A stretch of DNA of 61,257 bases from Burkholderiales bacterium (GTDB lineage Bacteria; Pseudomonadota; Gammaproteobacteria; Burkholderiales; Burkholderiaceae): NCBI GenBank assembly GCA_026225235.1, contig JAMFSK010000122.1, positions 1-61,257 on the forward strand, given 5' to 3'. The position numbers were made by a program, and so were the translations under genes. The notes under the pieces are model-generated. The model made no database searches, was not told the origin of the DNA, and was given only the letters and a program-made list of their open reading frames with translations. This document shows, one piece after another, positions 1 through 7,056 of the stretch (positions are counted from its first letter, which is position 1; each line of letters begins with the position of its first letter).

Positions 1-129
1 CTTCTCCTTCTCCTTCTTGTCGTTGCCTCGGCAGTGGTTACCTGGAATTGCCAAAAACTGGCTATTTCATAAGGCCGCTGATGCGCATAATCTTTCCATA
101 CCGACTCAACACCCAACAGGAGTAACAGC
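1..129. other. window edge, no gene seen
   Basis: The first 129 bases carry a short CTTCTC-type pyrimidine repeat at the very edge and no convincing coding sequence. An AGGAG ribosome-binding site sits just before the ATG at 130 and belongs to the next gene. Confidence 0.5.
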
Positions 130-567
130 ATGCAAGCCCGACTCGACTTCTACAAAGCCAACCCGCTCGCCATCAAGGCCATGATGAGTCTCGAAGACCG
201 CATCGGCAAATCGAACATCGAAAAATCGCTGGCCGAACTGGTGCGCCTGCGCGCTTCCCAGATCAACGGCTGTGCGTTCTGCGTCGATATGCATACGACC
301 GATGCGCGCAAGGGCGGCGAGACCGACCGTCGGCTTGCGACCGTCGTGGTATGGCGCGAAACCCCGTTCTTCACCGACCGTGAACGCGCTGCGTTTGAAT
401 GGACCGAAGCGCTGACGCTGGTCTCGCAAGAACATGTGCCCGATGCCGTGTGGGAAGCCGTGCGCCCGCACTTCACCGACGAAGAGATCGTTGATCTGAC
501 CTTGCTCGTATCTTCAATCAATAGCTGGAACCGTCTGGCCATCGCTTTCCGCAAGATGCCGGCGTGA
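130..567 (+). CDS. AhpD-like carboxymuconolactone decarboxylase family protein
   Basis: A 145-residue cytoplasmic protein of the AhpD/CMD alkylhydroperoxidase-like family. The family hallmark is the CAFC motif followed by an acidic residue and His (CAFCVDMH, about residues 49-56), which in characterised members is the redox-active Cys pair and proton-relay His. The start ATG at 130 is preceded by a good AGGAG ribosome-binding site. The length is typical for single-domain members. It stands alone, so no partner or physiological peroxide can be named. Peroxidase or related antioxidant activity is a family inference; many such proteins are uncharacterised. Confidence 0.85.
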   Translation: MQARLDFYKANPLAIKAMMSLEDRIGKSNIEKSLAELVRLRASQINGCAFCVDMHTTDARKGGETDRRLATVVVWRETPFFTDRERAAFEWTEALTLVSQEHVPDAVWEAVRPHFTDEEIVDLTLLVSSINSWNRLAIAFRKMPA

Positions 568-624
568 GGAGGGCGTCTTGAGTCTGACGATGCTTAGCCC
601 GCTAAGCAAAATTGGATGACCGAA

Positions 625-642
625 TTGTCATTCGAGTGTCAG
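625..642 (+). promoter_or_regulatory. Pho-box-like direct repeat, copy 1
   Basis: TTGTCAT-TCGA-GTGTCAG: two heptamers with an 11-base period, the geometry of PhoB/OmpR-family operators (PhoB half-site CTGTCAT, spacer 4). The first half-site matches 6 of 7 positions and the second 5 of 7. It lies about 120 bases before the DUF4148 start. Which regulator binds is inference. Confidence 0.35.
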
Positions 643-674
643 TAAAGCGTTGGAGGTTGGCGCTCATGATGGAG

Positions 675-707
675 TCACAGTCTGAAACGAAACGAAGACT
701 GTCGTGA
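675..707 (+). other. conserved leader stem-loop, copy 1
   Basis: ACAGTCT (677-683) pairs with AGACTGT (696-702), flanked by TCAC/GTGA. The element is kept in all three repeat units between the presumed promoter and the gene, so it may act in the mRNA leader (stability or translation) or as an operator. Confidence 0.45.
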
Positions 708-763
708 CCGGGGGAAGCAAAGAAACGGTCGCGCACTCCTAAATTTTTTAAGTGAGAACTGTC

Positions 764-1042
764 ATGAAAACCATCGCTATCGCAACCTTCGGCCTCTTGA
801 TCACCGCTTTCGCTGGAAGCGCCATTGCCGACACGACCGCTCCTGTTGGCCTGACCCGTGCAGAAGTGCGTGCGCAACTCGTTGACGCACAACGTGCTGG
901 TGTGATCCCGACTTCGCAAAACGACTACCCGCCCACCGCTGACGAGATCGCTGAAAATCGTGCGCTGTACAAAGTTCAGTTCGGTCATTCGAATGAACCG
1001 CAACAATGGGCGATGGGCGACCACGCTTCGAGTCAAGGCTGA
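764..1042 (+). CDS. DUF4148 domain secreted protein, copy 1
   Basis: A 92-residue exported protein. Residues 1-22 form a Sec signal peptide (charged MKT start, hydrophobic core, AIA processing site), followed by the DUF4148 motif LTRAEVRAQLVDAQRAG and a YPP turn typical of this Burkholderiales family. I place the start at the ATG at 764 rather than the in-frame GTG at 752, because GTGAGAA lies where a ribosome-binding site would. It is almost identical to the copies at 1530 and 2298. Function is unknown; a small periplasmic or envelope role is inferred from the signal peptide. Confidence 0.85.
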   Translation: MKTIAIATFGLLITAFAGSAIADTTAPVGLTRAEVRAQLVDAQRAGVIPTSQNDYPPTADEIAENRALYKVQFGHSNEPQQWAMGDHASSQG

Positions 1043-1083
1043 GCAGTCGCATGCGGGACGCAAGGTGTTGTAAGCAGATCGCT

Positions 1084-1119
1084 GTCGTCTGGGGCCCGGA
1101 ACGCGGGGCGGCAGACGAC
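1084..1119 (+). other. inverted repeat after DUF4148 copy 1
   Basis: GTCGTCTG (1084-1091) pairs with CAGACGAC (1112-1119). There is no T-tract, so it could be an mRNA 3'-end stabiliser or a weak terminator. It is repeated after copy 2. Confidence 0.35.
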
Positions 1120-1135
1120 TGCGGAGAAAGGTAGC

Positions 1136-1164
1136 CGCGGCCAGCTCAGTTTTGAGCGGCCGCG
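1136..1164 (+). terminator. strong stem-loop after DUF4148 copy 1
   Basis: CGCGGCC-A-GCTCA pairs with TGAGC-GGCCGCG around a GTTT loop, giving a 12-pair stem with one bulge. The same structure follows copy 2 at 1902-1930. Its position fits a transcript end, but no clear T-tract follows. Confidence 0.4.
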
Positions 1165-1390
1165 ATCTGCATTTGTAGCTGGAAATTTCTTGATTTGCCT
1201 AGACGTGCCCCGATGCGGGAACGAGTCAGCGGATCATGCCGACAGGTCGGACGTCTTTTGTGAAGATACTCTGAACGCTCGGCGGCTCATGCAGCCATCT
1301 ACCTCCTTTTTCCCCCTCGTTCGCCGAGCTAACCGGGGCAGCGCCATGTCCGTGAATGATTACTCCACTAGTGAAAATAGGATGTCCGAA

Positions 1391-1408
1391 TTGTCATTCG
1401 GGTGTCAG
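1391..1408 (+). promoter_or_regulatory. Pho-box-like direct repeat, copy 2
   Basis: TTGTCAT-TCGG-GTGTCAG, differing from copy 1 only in the spacer. Preservation of both heptamers with a changed spacer base supports, but does not prove, a binding site. Confidence 0.35.
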
Positions 1409-1440
1409 TAAAGGGTTGGAGGTTGGAGCCCATGATGGAG

Positions 1441-1473
1441 TCACAGTCTGAAACGAAACGAAGACTGTCGTGA
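1441..1473 (+). other. conserved leader stem-loop, copy 2
   Basis: Same ACAGTCT/AGACTGT stem as at 675-707, identical in sequence. Confidence 0.45.
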
Positions 1474-1529
1474 CCGGGGGAAGCAAAGAAACGGCCGCGC
1501 ACTCCTAAACTTTTTAAGTGAGAACTGTC

Positions 1530-1808
1530 ATGAAAACCATCGCTATCGCAACCTTCGGCCTTTTGATCACCGCTTTCGCTGGAAGCGCCATTGCTGACAC
1601 GACCGCTCCTGTTGGCCTGACCCGCGCTCAAGTTCGCATGCAACTCGTCGACGCGGAACGTGCCGGCGTGATCCCGACCTCGGACAATGACTACCCGCCC
1701 ACGGCCGACCAGATCGCTCAAAATCGTGCGCTGTACAAAGTTCAGTTCGGTCATTCGAACGAACCGCAACAATGGGCAATGGGCGACCATGCTTCGAGTC
1801 AAGGCTGA
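1530..1808 (+). CDS. DUF4148 domain secreted protein, copy 2
   Basis: A 92-residue paralogue of the 764-1042 protein with the same signal peptide. It differs mainly in the region around LTRAQVRMQLVDAERAG and at SDNDYPPTADQIAQN, then returns to the identical tail ending in ASSQG. The start is the ATG at 1530, by analogy with copy 1. The changes are conservative and no disruption is seen, so all copies are probably expressed. Function unknown. Confidence 0.85.
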   Translation: MKTIAIATFGLLITAFAGSAIADTTAPVGLTRAQVRMQLVDAERAGVIPTSDNDYPPTADQIAQNRALYKVQFGHSNEPQQWAMGDHASSQG

Positions 1809-2157
1809 GCAGTCGCATGCAGCACGCAAGGTGTTGTAAGCAGATCGCTGTCGTCTGGGGCCTGGAACGTCGGGCGGCAGACGACTGCGGAGAAAAGTAA
1901 CCGCGGCTAGCTCAGTTTTGAGCGGCCGCGATCTGAATTTGTAGCGCGAAATACTTCGATCTTCTTGGGCGTGCCCCGATGCGGGAACGAGTCAGCGGAT
2001 CATGCCGACAGGTCGGACTTCTTTTGTAAAGTTGCTCTGAACGCTCGGTGGCTCATACAGCCCTCTATGCCCCCTTTTTTTGCGTCGTTCATCGAGTCAG
2101 CCGCGGCATCGCCATGTCCGTGAATGATTAGTCACTAGTGAAGATAGGATGTCCGAA

Positions 2158-2175
2158 TTGTCATTCGTGTGTCAG
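2158..2175 (+). promoter_or_regulatory. Pho-box-like direct repeat, copy 3
   Basis: TTGTCAT-TCGT-GTGTCAG. It has the same heptamers as copies 1 and 2 with a different fourth spacer base. Confidence 0.35.
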
Positions 2176-2207
2176 TAAAGGGTTGGAGGTTGGAGCCCAT
2201 GATGGAG

Positions 2208-2240
2208 TCACAGTCTGAAACGAAACGAAGACTGTCGTGA
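2208..2240 (+). other. conserved leader stem-loop, copy 3
   Basis: Third identical copy of the ACAGTCT/AGACTGT leader stem. Confidence 0.45.
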
Positions 2241-2297
2241 CCGGGGGAAGCAAAGAAACGGCCGCGAACTTTCTAAACTTTTTATGTGAGAACTGTC

Positions 2298-2576
2298 ATG
2301 AAAACCATCGCTATCGCAACCTTCGGCCTCTTGATCACCGCCTTCGCTGGAAGCGCCATTGCCGACACGACTGCTCCTGTCGGTCTGACCCGCGCTCAAG
2401 TTCGCATGCAACTCGTCGACGCAGAACGTGCCGGCGTGATCCCGACCTCGCAAAACGACTATCCGCCCACAGCTGACCAGATCGCTGAAAACCGCACGTT
2501 GTATAAAGTTCAGTTCGGTCATTCGAACGAACCGCAACAATGGGCCATGGGCAACCACGCTTCGAATCAAGGTTGA
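2298..2576 (+). CDS. DUF4148 domain secreted protein, copy 3
   Basis: Third 92-residue paralogue, sharing LTRAQVRMQLVDAERAG with copy 2 and TSQNDYPP with copy 1. This mosaic suggests exchange between copies. The tail reads AMGNHASNQG instead of AMGDHASSQG. The start at the ATG at 2298 follows the same GTGAGAA ribosome-binding-site context. Exported by its signal peptide; function unknown. Confidence 0.85.
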   Translation: MKTIAIATFGLLITAFAGSAIADTTAPVGLTRAQVRMQLVDAERAGVIPTSQNDYPPTADQIAENRTLYKVQFGHSNEPQQWAMGNHASNQG

Positions 2577-2734
2577 GTAATTGAATGGATATGCGGTGCG
2601 TGCAGATCAATATTGCTTGTCGCCCGGAGTGCGAGGCGACAAGCGGCACGCTGCACTAGCACCGCACTATTGCACCGTTTGATTCGATTTTCTTGTCTTG
2701 TATGCGCCGCGGGCCTCGCGCTTGCCAAGATGCC

Positions 2735-3043
2735 TTATTCCCAAGCAGCGACACCTCCGTGGCGTGAGCACGTTCCCGAGTGATGTTTGCTGAAACTGTA
2801 CGTTCCATCGCGACACTTCGCACTGGAGCCGGACGGAATTTTTCCGGCTACGTCGGCGGACGGTGAGTGAACTTCCAGCCCTGATTTATTGACGTAGTGA
2901 TTGTGCGTAGCCAGCTCGGATTCGTCAGGTTCCTGAGGCGGTGCGCTCGCGGCTAGCGCGAATCCCAATTGACCGAGCAACGCCATGGCTATGACAGCTG
3001 CCTTTACAGGCTGCGGGATTTTCACGGGTTCTCCACTTTTCAT
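2735..3043 (-). CDS. DUF3761 domain secreted protein
   Basis: About 102 residues from the ATG at 3043; an upstream in-frame start at 3070 would add nine residues. The N-terminus (MKSGEPVKIPQ, then a hydrophobic stretch ending in ALAASA) reads as a signal peptide. The C-terminal block, CRDGTYSFSKHHSGTCSRHGGVAAW, is the DUF3761 signature with two Cys that could form a periplasmic disulfide and a His-rich pattern. No function is established for the family. It lies downstream of the lipoprotein gene at 3098-3574 on the same strand, about 55 bases away. Confidence 0.75.
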   Translation of the reverse strand: MKSGEPVKIPQPVKAAVIAMALLGQLGFALAASAPPQEPDESELATHNHYVNKSGLEVHSPSADVAGKIPSGSSAKCRDGTYSFSKHHSGTCSRHGGVAAWE

Positions 3044-3097
3044 TGCTTTTCGGCCCCCGATGAGTTGCAAAGCGGTACGCGAAACGCTCTTGTGCCG

Positions 3098-3574
3098 CTA
3101 TTGAGCAGCGTGCTTGGTGGTACGCAGTGTCCCCGGCTCGCCAGTCTTGGCGAACATATCGTTCATCAGGTCTTCCACCAGACCATCGATACTCGGGAAC
3201 TGGTGCACCACCGAATTTTTCCAGTGACCCGACGCAATCAATGCACCGCTCGGCGCACTGTAAAACCGGATGTCGATCGACCTGGGATACATCACAATGT
3301 CCCACCACCATTGGTCGCTGTAGTCGACACTCAGATCGACACCTTGTGTGTCCTTCGTGCAGTTCGGCGCCTTGAGTACGGCGATGCTGTGAGCTTCGAG
3401 CGTGCGCTGGATCGCCTCATCGGTCGATCTTGAGTTGCCACCGTGCGGCGTGAAACAGGCTTGGCTCATCGGCGCGACCTTGGCTTGCGGACCGGCAGTT
3501 ACGGTCTGTGTAGTCGAGCAGCCGGTAAGCATCGCGGCAGCAGAGACCGCGCATAGAGTCATTGTGGTTTTCAT
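3098..3574 (-). CDS. putative lipoprotein (Sbal_3080-like)
   Basis: About 158 residues. The chosen start (ATG at 3574) gives a lipoprotein signal, MKTTMTLCAVSAAAMLTGC, with the Cys of the LTGC lipobox as the acylation site. The mature part contains SVDYSDQWWWDIVMYPRSIDIRFY and GALIASGHWKNSVVHQFPS, a pattern I associate with the small Sbal_3080 family of lipoproteins. It probably sits in the outer or inner membrane leaflet facing the periplasm. No enzymatic motif is visible and the role is unknown. Confidence 0.65.
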   Translation of the reverse strand: MKTTMTLCAVSAAAMLTGCSTTQTVTAGPQAKVAPMSQACFTPHGGNSRSTDEAIQRTLEAHSIAVLKAPNCTKDTQGVDLSVDYSDQWWWDIVMYPRSIDIRFYSAPSGALIASGHWKNSVVHQFPSIDGLVEDLMNDMFAKTGEPGTLRTTKHAAQ

Positions 3575-3666
3575 GGTCGTCCCGGTTCTCAGCAAAGTCT
3601 GCTTGCTTATCGGCAATTGTCTGACTTTTCTGAAGGAGAGGGCGATGTTGGCGTTATGAAAGGCAA

Positions 3667-3697
3667 AAGCCCCGTGGCGGCGTGCTCGACGGGGCTT
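3667..3697 (-). terminator. rho-independent terminator of tRNA-Arg
   Basis: On the minus strand AAGCCCCGT pairs with ACGGGGCTT, followed by TTTTGCC. It lies just downstream of the tRNA and ends its transcript. Confidence 0.7.
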
Positions 3698-3731
3698 CTA
3701 GTACTGACTTGCGAGGTTCTTGGAACTGGGC

Positions 3732-3806
3732 TGGTCCCCCTGGCAGGAATCGAACCTGCATCTAGCGCTTAGGAGGCACTTGTTCTATCCATTGAACTAC
3801 AGGGAG
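3732..3806 (-). tRNA. tRNA-Arg (anticodon CCT), CCA encoded
   Basis: On the minus strand the acceptor stem CTCCCTG pairs with CAGGGGG. The D-arm is GTTC...GAAC, the anticodon loop carries CCT in the context TGCCTCCTAAGCG, and the T-arm is GCAGG-TTCGATT-CCTGC. A discriminator A and an encoded CCA follow. It decodes the AGG codon, rare in this GC-rich genome. tRNA 3' ends often serve as integration sites, but I see no integrase or att duplication here. Confidence 0.95.
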
Positions 3807-4087
3807 AGGGACTACTTCAACGGGGTAGAGCGCGGGGCTGCATAGAGGCTTCTGCCTCAACCCGCTGGCGTCGTCGGCATGGTTGCTCCACCCTAAATGA
3901 AGCACCGGCGACCACTCGCGAAGCTGAAGGGGATTTTCATCCGGGCCATCAGCAGCAAGCGCCAGCAGCCAATTCGCTGGCAGCGCAGAGTATAGCAAAG
4001 ACGTTTTAGGCGAAAGCGGCAGAGCGGGTCTGGAATTCGAGATCTATCGCGGGCCTGCACCCATCAGAGGGATCCCTCGCGATGGTC

Positions 4088-4270
4088 TCAAAACTCCGCC
4101 ATCACAAAATCTTCCTTCCCTACATCACACTCCGGGCACCGCCAACCCGCCGGAATATCCTCAAATCGCGTCCCTGCCGCAATCCCTTCTTCTGGAAGGC
4201 CATCCTGCTCGTTATAGATCCAGCCGCAAATCAGGCAGATCCATGTCTTGTACTCGACGATTTCGCTCAT
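4088..4270 (-). CDS. rubredoxin
   Basis: A 60-residue cytoplasmic redox protein. Two CxxC knuckles (CLIC at about residues 12-15 and CPEC at about 45-48) give the four Cys that bind one iron. The intervening YNEQDGLPEEGI and GTRFEDIPAGWRCP are canonical rubredoxin. In proteobacteria rubredoxins donate electrons to alkane hydroxylases or to peroxide/NO-reducing enzymes, but no such partner is adjacent. It is divergent from the ABC-F gene, and the 226-base gap holds both promoters. Confidence 0.95.
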   Translation of the reverse strand: MSEIVEYKTWICLICGWIYNEQDGLPEEGIAAGTRFEDIPAGWRCPECDVGKEDFVMAEF

Positions 4271-4461
4271 GTTGCGTCCTGCTTGAATCGTTGCAAAGGT
4301 TCCTGGGAAGCCGCGATTCTACCCGCCCCCAAAAAAGACCGCCCTCTAGGCGCCAGCCACGGCGCCCCGCCCAGCCTGCCGTAGCGGCCTGTGCCTTTTC
4401 CCGCCCGCCCGCCCGACCGCGTAGGCCGTTGAGCCGAATCGTGCGGGTTTGCCCCGACCGG

Positions 4462-4467
4462 TACAAT
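4462..4467 (+). promoter_or_regulatory. putative -10 element upstream of uup
   Basis: TACAAT, 30 bases before the ATG at 4497. No good -35 hexamer stands at 16-18 bases, so this is only a suggestion. Confidence 0.3.
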
Positions 4468-4496
4468 GGGCGTCTTTCTGCACCCTCCAGGTCGTT

Positions 4497-6452
4497 ATGT
4501 CGCTGTTTTCCATCTCGAATGCACACCTCGCGTTCGGTCACGTCGCCTTGCTCGATGGCGCCGATTTTTCACTCGAATCGGGTGAGCGGGTCGGTCTGAT
4601 CGGCCGTAATGGCGCCGGCAAGTCGTCGTTGCTCAAGATTGTTGCGGGAGACGCGAAACCCGACGACGGCCTGATTTCGCGACAACAAAACCTGACGACG
4701 GTCTACGTTCCGCAGGAACCGACGTTCGATCCGGAAGCGACGGTGTTCGATATCGTCGCGTCGGGTCTCGGCGAAACGCGCAATCTGCTCCAGCAGTTCG
4801 ACGAGGTCGCGCATCTGCTCGGCGAGCCGGAGCATGAGCACGATCACGAGGCGCTCCTGTCGCGCATGAACACGCTGCAAAGCCAGCTCGATTCGCTCGA
4901 TGCGTGGCAATGGCAGTCGCGCGTCGAAACGACGCTTCACCAACTGAAGCTCGACGGCGACGTCAAGGCCGGCGCGCTGTCCGGCGGTCTGCAAAAGCGG
5001 CTCGCACTGGCGCGGGCGCTGGTGGCGCGGCCGGATGCATTGCTGCTCGACGAACCGACCAACCACCTCGATTTCGATTCGATTCGCTGGCTCGAAGAAC
5101 TGATGATGTCGTTCAGCGGCAGCCTGTTTTTCATCACCCACGATCGCTCGTTCCTCGACCGGGTGGCGACACGCATCGTCGATCTCGATCGCGGCAAGTT
5201 GCTCTCGTATCCGGGTAATTTTACGGCGTATCAGGAACGTAAGGCGCTTCAGCTCGAAGTCGAAATGGTCGAGCAGGCGAAGTTCGACAAGCTGCTCGCG
5301 CAGGAAGAGGTCTGGATACGCAAGGGTGTCGAAGCACGCCGTACGCGCAGTGTCAGCCGGATCGAGCGCCTGCAGAAAATGCGCTCGGACAGCGCGGCGC
5401 GTCGCAATGTGCAGGGCAACGTCAAACTCGATGTCAGCCAGGGTGAACGCTCGGGCAAGATCGTCGCGGAACTGACGGATGTCTCGAAGTCGTATGGCGA
5501 TCGGGTGATTGTCGACAACTTCTCGGCCACCATCATGCGCGGCGACAAGGTGGGTCTGGTCGGCCAAAATGGCGCGGGCAAGACGACGCTGCTCAAGCTG
5601 ATTCTCGGCCAGCTCGAACCGGATGGCGGCAAGGTGCGCACCGGGACGAATCTCGAAGTGGCGTATTTCGATCAGATGCGTGCGCAGCTTGATCCGGAGC
5701 GCAGTCTCGCGGATACGATCGCACCAGGCAGCGACTGGATCGAGATCGCAGGGAATCGCAAGCATGTGATGAGCTATCTCGGCGACTTCCTGTTCTCGCC
5801 CGAGCGTGCGCGTTCGCCTGTGCGTTCGCTGTCGGGTGGTGAACGCAACCGTTTGCTGCTTGCCCGGCTGTTTGCGCGGCCGGCCAACGTGCTGGTGCTC
5901 GACGAACCGACCAATGACCTTGATATTCCGACGCTCGAGTTGCTCGAAGAGCTGCTGACGGATTACGACGGCACGGTCCTGCTTGTCAGCCACGATCGGG
6001 CTTTCCTCGACAACGTTGTGACCTCGGTGATCGCGGCGGAAGGCGATGGCAAGTGGCGCGAGTATGTCGGCGGGTTCAGCGACTGGCAGGTGCAAAAGGC
6101 GCGCTCGGATGAGCTCGCGCGGGCGGCCGTGTCGGCAAGCAATGCAGCGGCGGCAAGCGCGGCGGGTAAGGGCGGCTCCAAGGATAGTTCCGCGGGGCGT
6201 AACGCACAGCGTTCGGTCAAGCTCTCCTTCAAGGAACAGCGCGAGCTCGAAAGTTTGCCCGTACAGATTGCGGCACTCGAAAACGAGCAGAAGGAGATCG
6301 CTGGCAAGCTTGGCGACGGCTCGCTGTTCAGCAAGGATGCCAAGGCGGCTCAGCGCCTGACCGAGCGCAACAGTGAAATCGACGCGGCTCTGATTGGCGC
6401 GCTCGAGCGCTGGGAGCAGCTCGAGGCAAAGACGGCCGGCAAGGCCTCCTGA
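4497..6452 (+). CDS. uup: ABC-F family ATPase, Uup-like
   Basis: A 651-residue soluble protein with two ABC domains and no membrane segments. Domain 1 has Walker A GRNGAGKSS, signature LSGGLQKRLALA and Walker B LLLDEPTNHLD. Domain 2 has GQNGAGKTT, LSGGERNRLLLA and LVLDEPTNDLD. A linker rich in Lys/Arg (KGVEARRTRSVSRIE) and a C-terminal charged coiled coil (about residues 560-645) match Uup rather than EttA. Uup-type ABC-F proteins act on ribosomes and influence transposon excision. The start at 4497 (MSLFSI) matches family N-termini; an upstream in-frame start at 4449 would add an unlikely 16-residue extension. Confidence 0.9.
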   Translation: MSLFSISNAHLAFGHVALLDGADFSLESGERVGLIGRNGAGKSSLLKIVAGDAKPDDGLISRQQNLTTVYVPQEPTFDPEATVFDIVASGLGETRNLLQQFDEVAHLLGEPEHEHDHEALLSRMNTLQSQLDSLDAWQWQSRVETTLHQLKLDGDVKAGALSGGLQKRLALARALVARPDALLLDEPTNHLDFDSIRWLEELMMSFSGSLFFITHDRSFLDRVATRIVDLDRGKLLSYPGNFTAYQERKALQLEVEMVEQAKFDKLLAQEEVWIRKGVEARRTRSVSRIERLQKMRSDSAARRNVQGNVKLDVSQGERSGKIVAELTDVSKSYGDRVIVDNFSATIMRGDKVGLVGQNGAGKTTLLKLILGQLEPDGGKVRTGTNLEVAYFDQMRAQLDPERSLADTIAPGSDWIEIAGNRKHVMSYLGDFLFSPERARSPVRSLSGGERNRLLLARLFARPANVLVLDEPTNDLDIPTLELLEELLTDYDGTVLLVSHDRAFLDNVVTSVIAAEGDGKWREYVGGFSDWQVQKARSDELARAAVSASNAAAASAAGKGGSKDSSAGRNAQRSVKLSFKEQRELESLPVQIAALENEQKEIAGKLGDGSLFSKDAKAAQRLTERNSEIDAALIGALERWEQLEAKTAGKAS

Positions 6453-6506
6453 GCGGCGACGCCCCGAGACGCTGCTGGCCACGGCATCGGGGATGCTACC
6501 GTCCTT

Positions 6507-6569
6507 GGCACACGGCACACGGCACACGGCACACGGCACACGGCACACGGCACACGGCACACGGCACAC
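6507..6569 (+). repeat. 7-base tandem repeat (GGCACAC) x 9
   Basis: Nine perfect consecutive copies of GGCACAC, a simple-sequence tract prone to slipped-strand copy-number change. It is outside coding sequence, so variation would not shift a reading frame but could alter spacing or mRNA structure at the 3' end of uup. Confidence 0.95.
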
Positions 6570-6665
6570 GCTGGGTCGAGGACACGGCGTATCAAGAGGT
6601 CGGCGTCACCAGATCACACGGTCATCGCCGCATCGAATGCGCGCCGGGGCGGCCCGGGCCCGAGA

Positions 6666-6704
6666 ATCAAGGGCAGAGGATCAAGGGCAGAGGATCAAGG
6701 GCCG
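6666..6704 (+). repeat. 14-base tandem repeat, about 2.8 copies
   Basis: ATCAAGGGCAGAGG occurs twice in full (6666-6679 and 6680-6693) followed by a partial copy, ATCAAGGGC. Confidence 0.9.
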
Positions 6705-6815
6705 AACCCCGAACCTCGTCGGCACTATCGCCGTGCAGCGCCAGCACAACCGATGTATCGTCGTCGCCGCAACGTGCGTCACAGTGCCAATGGCGCCCGG
6801 TGGCCGACTCGCCAT

Positions 6816-6821
6816 TACAAT
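6816..6821 (+). promoter_or_regulatory. putative -10 element upstream of parE
   Basis: TACAAT, in a context similar to the one before uup. No clear -35 is found, and the 5' leader to parE would be about 230 bases. Confidence 0.25.
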
Positions 6822-7056
6822 AGCCTCGCCGTAGCAATGGGGTCGCCCCCGGCGCACCCGCTCAATTTCCGGGCGGGGGCGACGAGCGCCTTGTTTCATA
6901 TCGGATTTTTGCAGAACTCCCTGGCTTGTCCACGCAGTTGTCCACAGAGGATGGGGATAACCGGGCCGCCTCGGTCGAGGAGCCGCCCGGATGCCGCGCG
7001 GACCCGCCAGGGCGCTCAGCTAGACACGCAAACCCAGTTTCGAAGCGCAACGGGCT

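Larger units (their letters stand above)
601..1366 (+). repeat. tandem repeat unit 1 carrying a DUF4148 gene
   Basis: First of three head-to-tail units of about 767 bases. Each holds a TGTCA direct repeat, a leader hairpin, a DUF4148 gene and, in units 1 and 2, two downstream inverted repeats. Promoter-side, coding and downstream sequences are all copied, which points to amplification of a whole transcription unit. Nothing else is coded in the spacer. Confidence 0.85.
1367..2133 (+). repeat. tandem repeat unit 2 carrying a DUF4148 gene
   Basis: Second unit of the array, near-identical to unit 1 through its regulatory segment and gene, with scattered substitutions in the spacer. The second downstream stem-loop is at 1902-1930. 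Confidence 0.85.
2134..2576 (+). repeat. tandem repeat unit 3 (homology ends near the gene)
   Basis: Third unit. The match runs through the regulatory segment and the coding region, but the downstream stem-loops of units 1 and 2 are missing, so the array boundary lies close to the stop codon at 2574-2576. Confidence 0.8.
6453..7056. other. 604-base uup-parE intergenic region
   Basis: No gene is supported. It holds a 7-base tandem repeat (6507-6569), a 14-base repeat (6666-6704), a TACAAT -10-like hexamer at 6816-6821, and TTGTCCAC/TTGTCCACA words near 6926-6946. The promoter of parE is presumably in the last 250 bases. Confidence 0.6.

Noticed and set aside
3732..3806. Integration site at tRNA-Arg
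   Set aside because: No integrase, phage gene or duplicated tRNA end within the window.
4569..6569. Long open frame of 666 codons on the minus strand opposite uup
   Set aside because: Antisense shadow of a clear ABC-F gene; high-GC third positions keep the opposite frame open.
6507..6569. CRISPR-like short repeat
   Set aside because: Heptamers are contiguous, without spacers, and there are no cas genes.
6926..6964. DnaA-box-like words TTGTCCAC, TTGTCCACA and GGATAAC before parE
   Set aside because: Only one or two mismatched boxes, no AT-rich unwinding element, and no dnaA or gyrB neighbourhood; insufficient for an origin.
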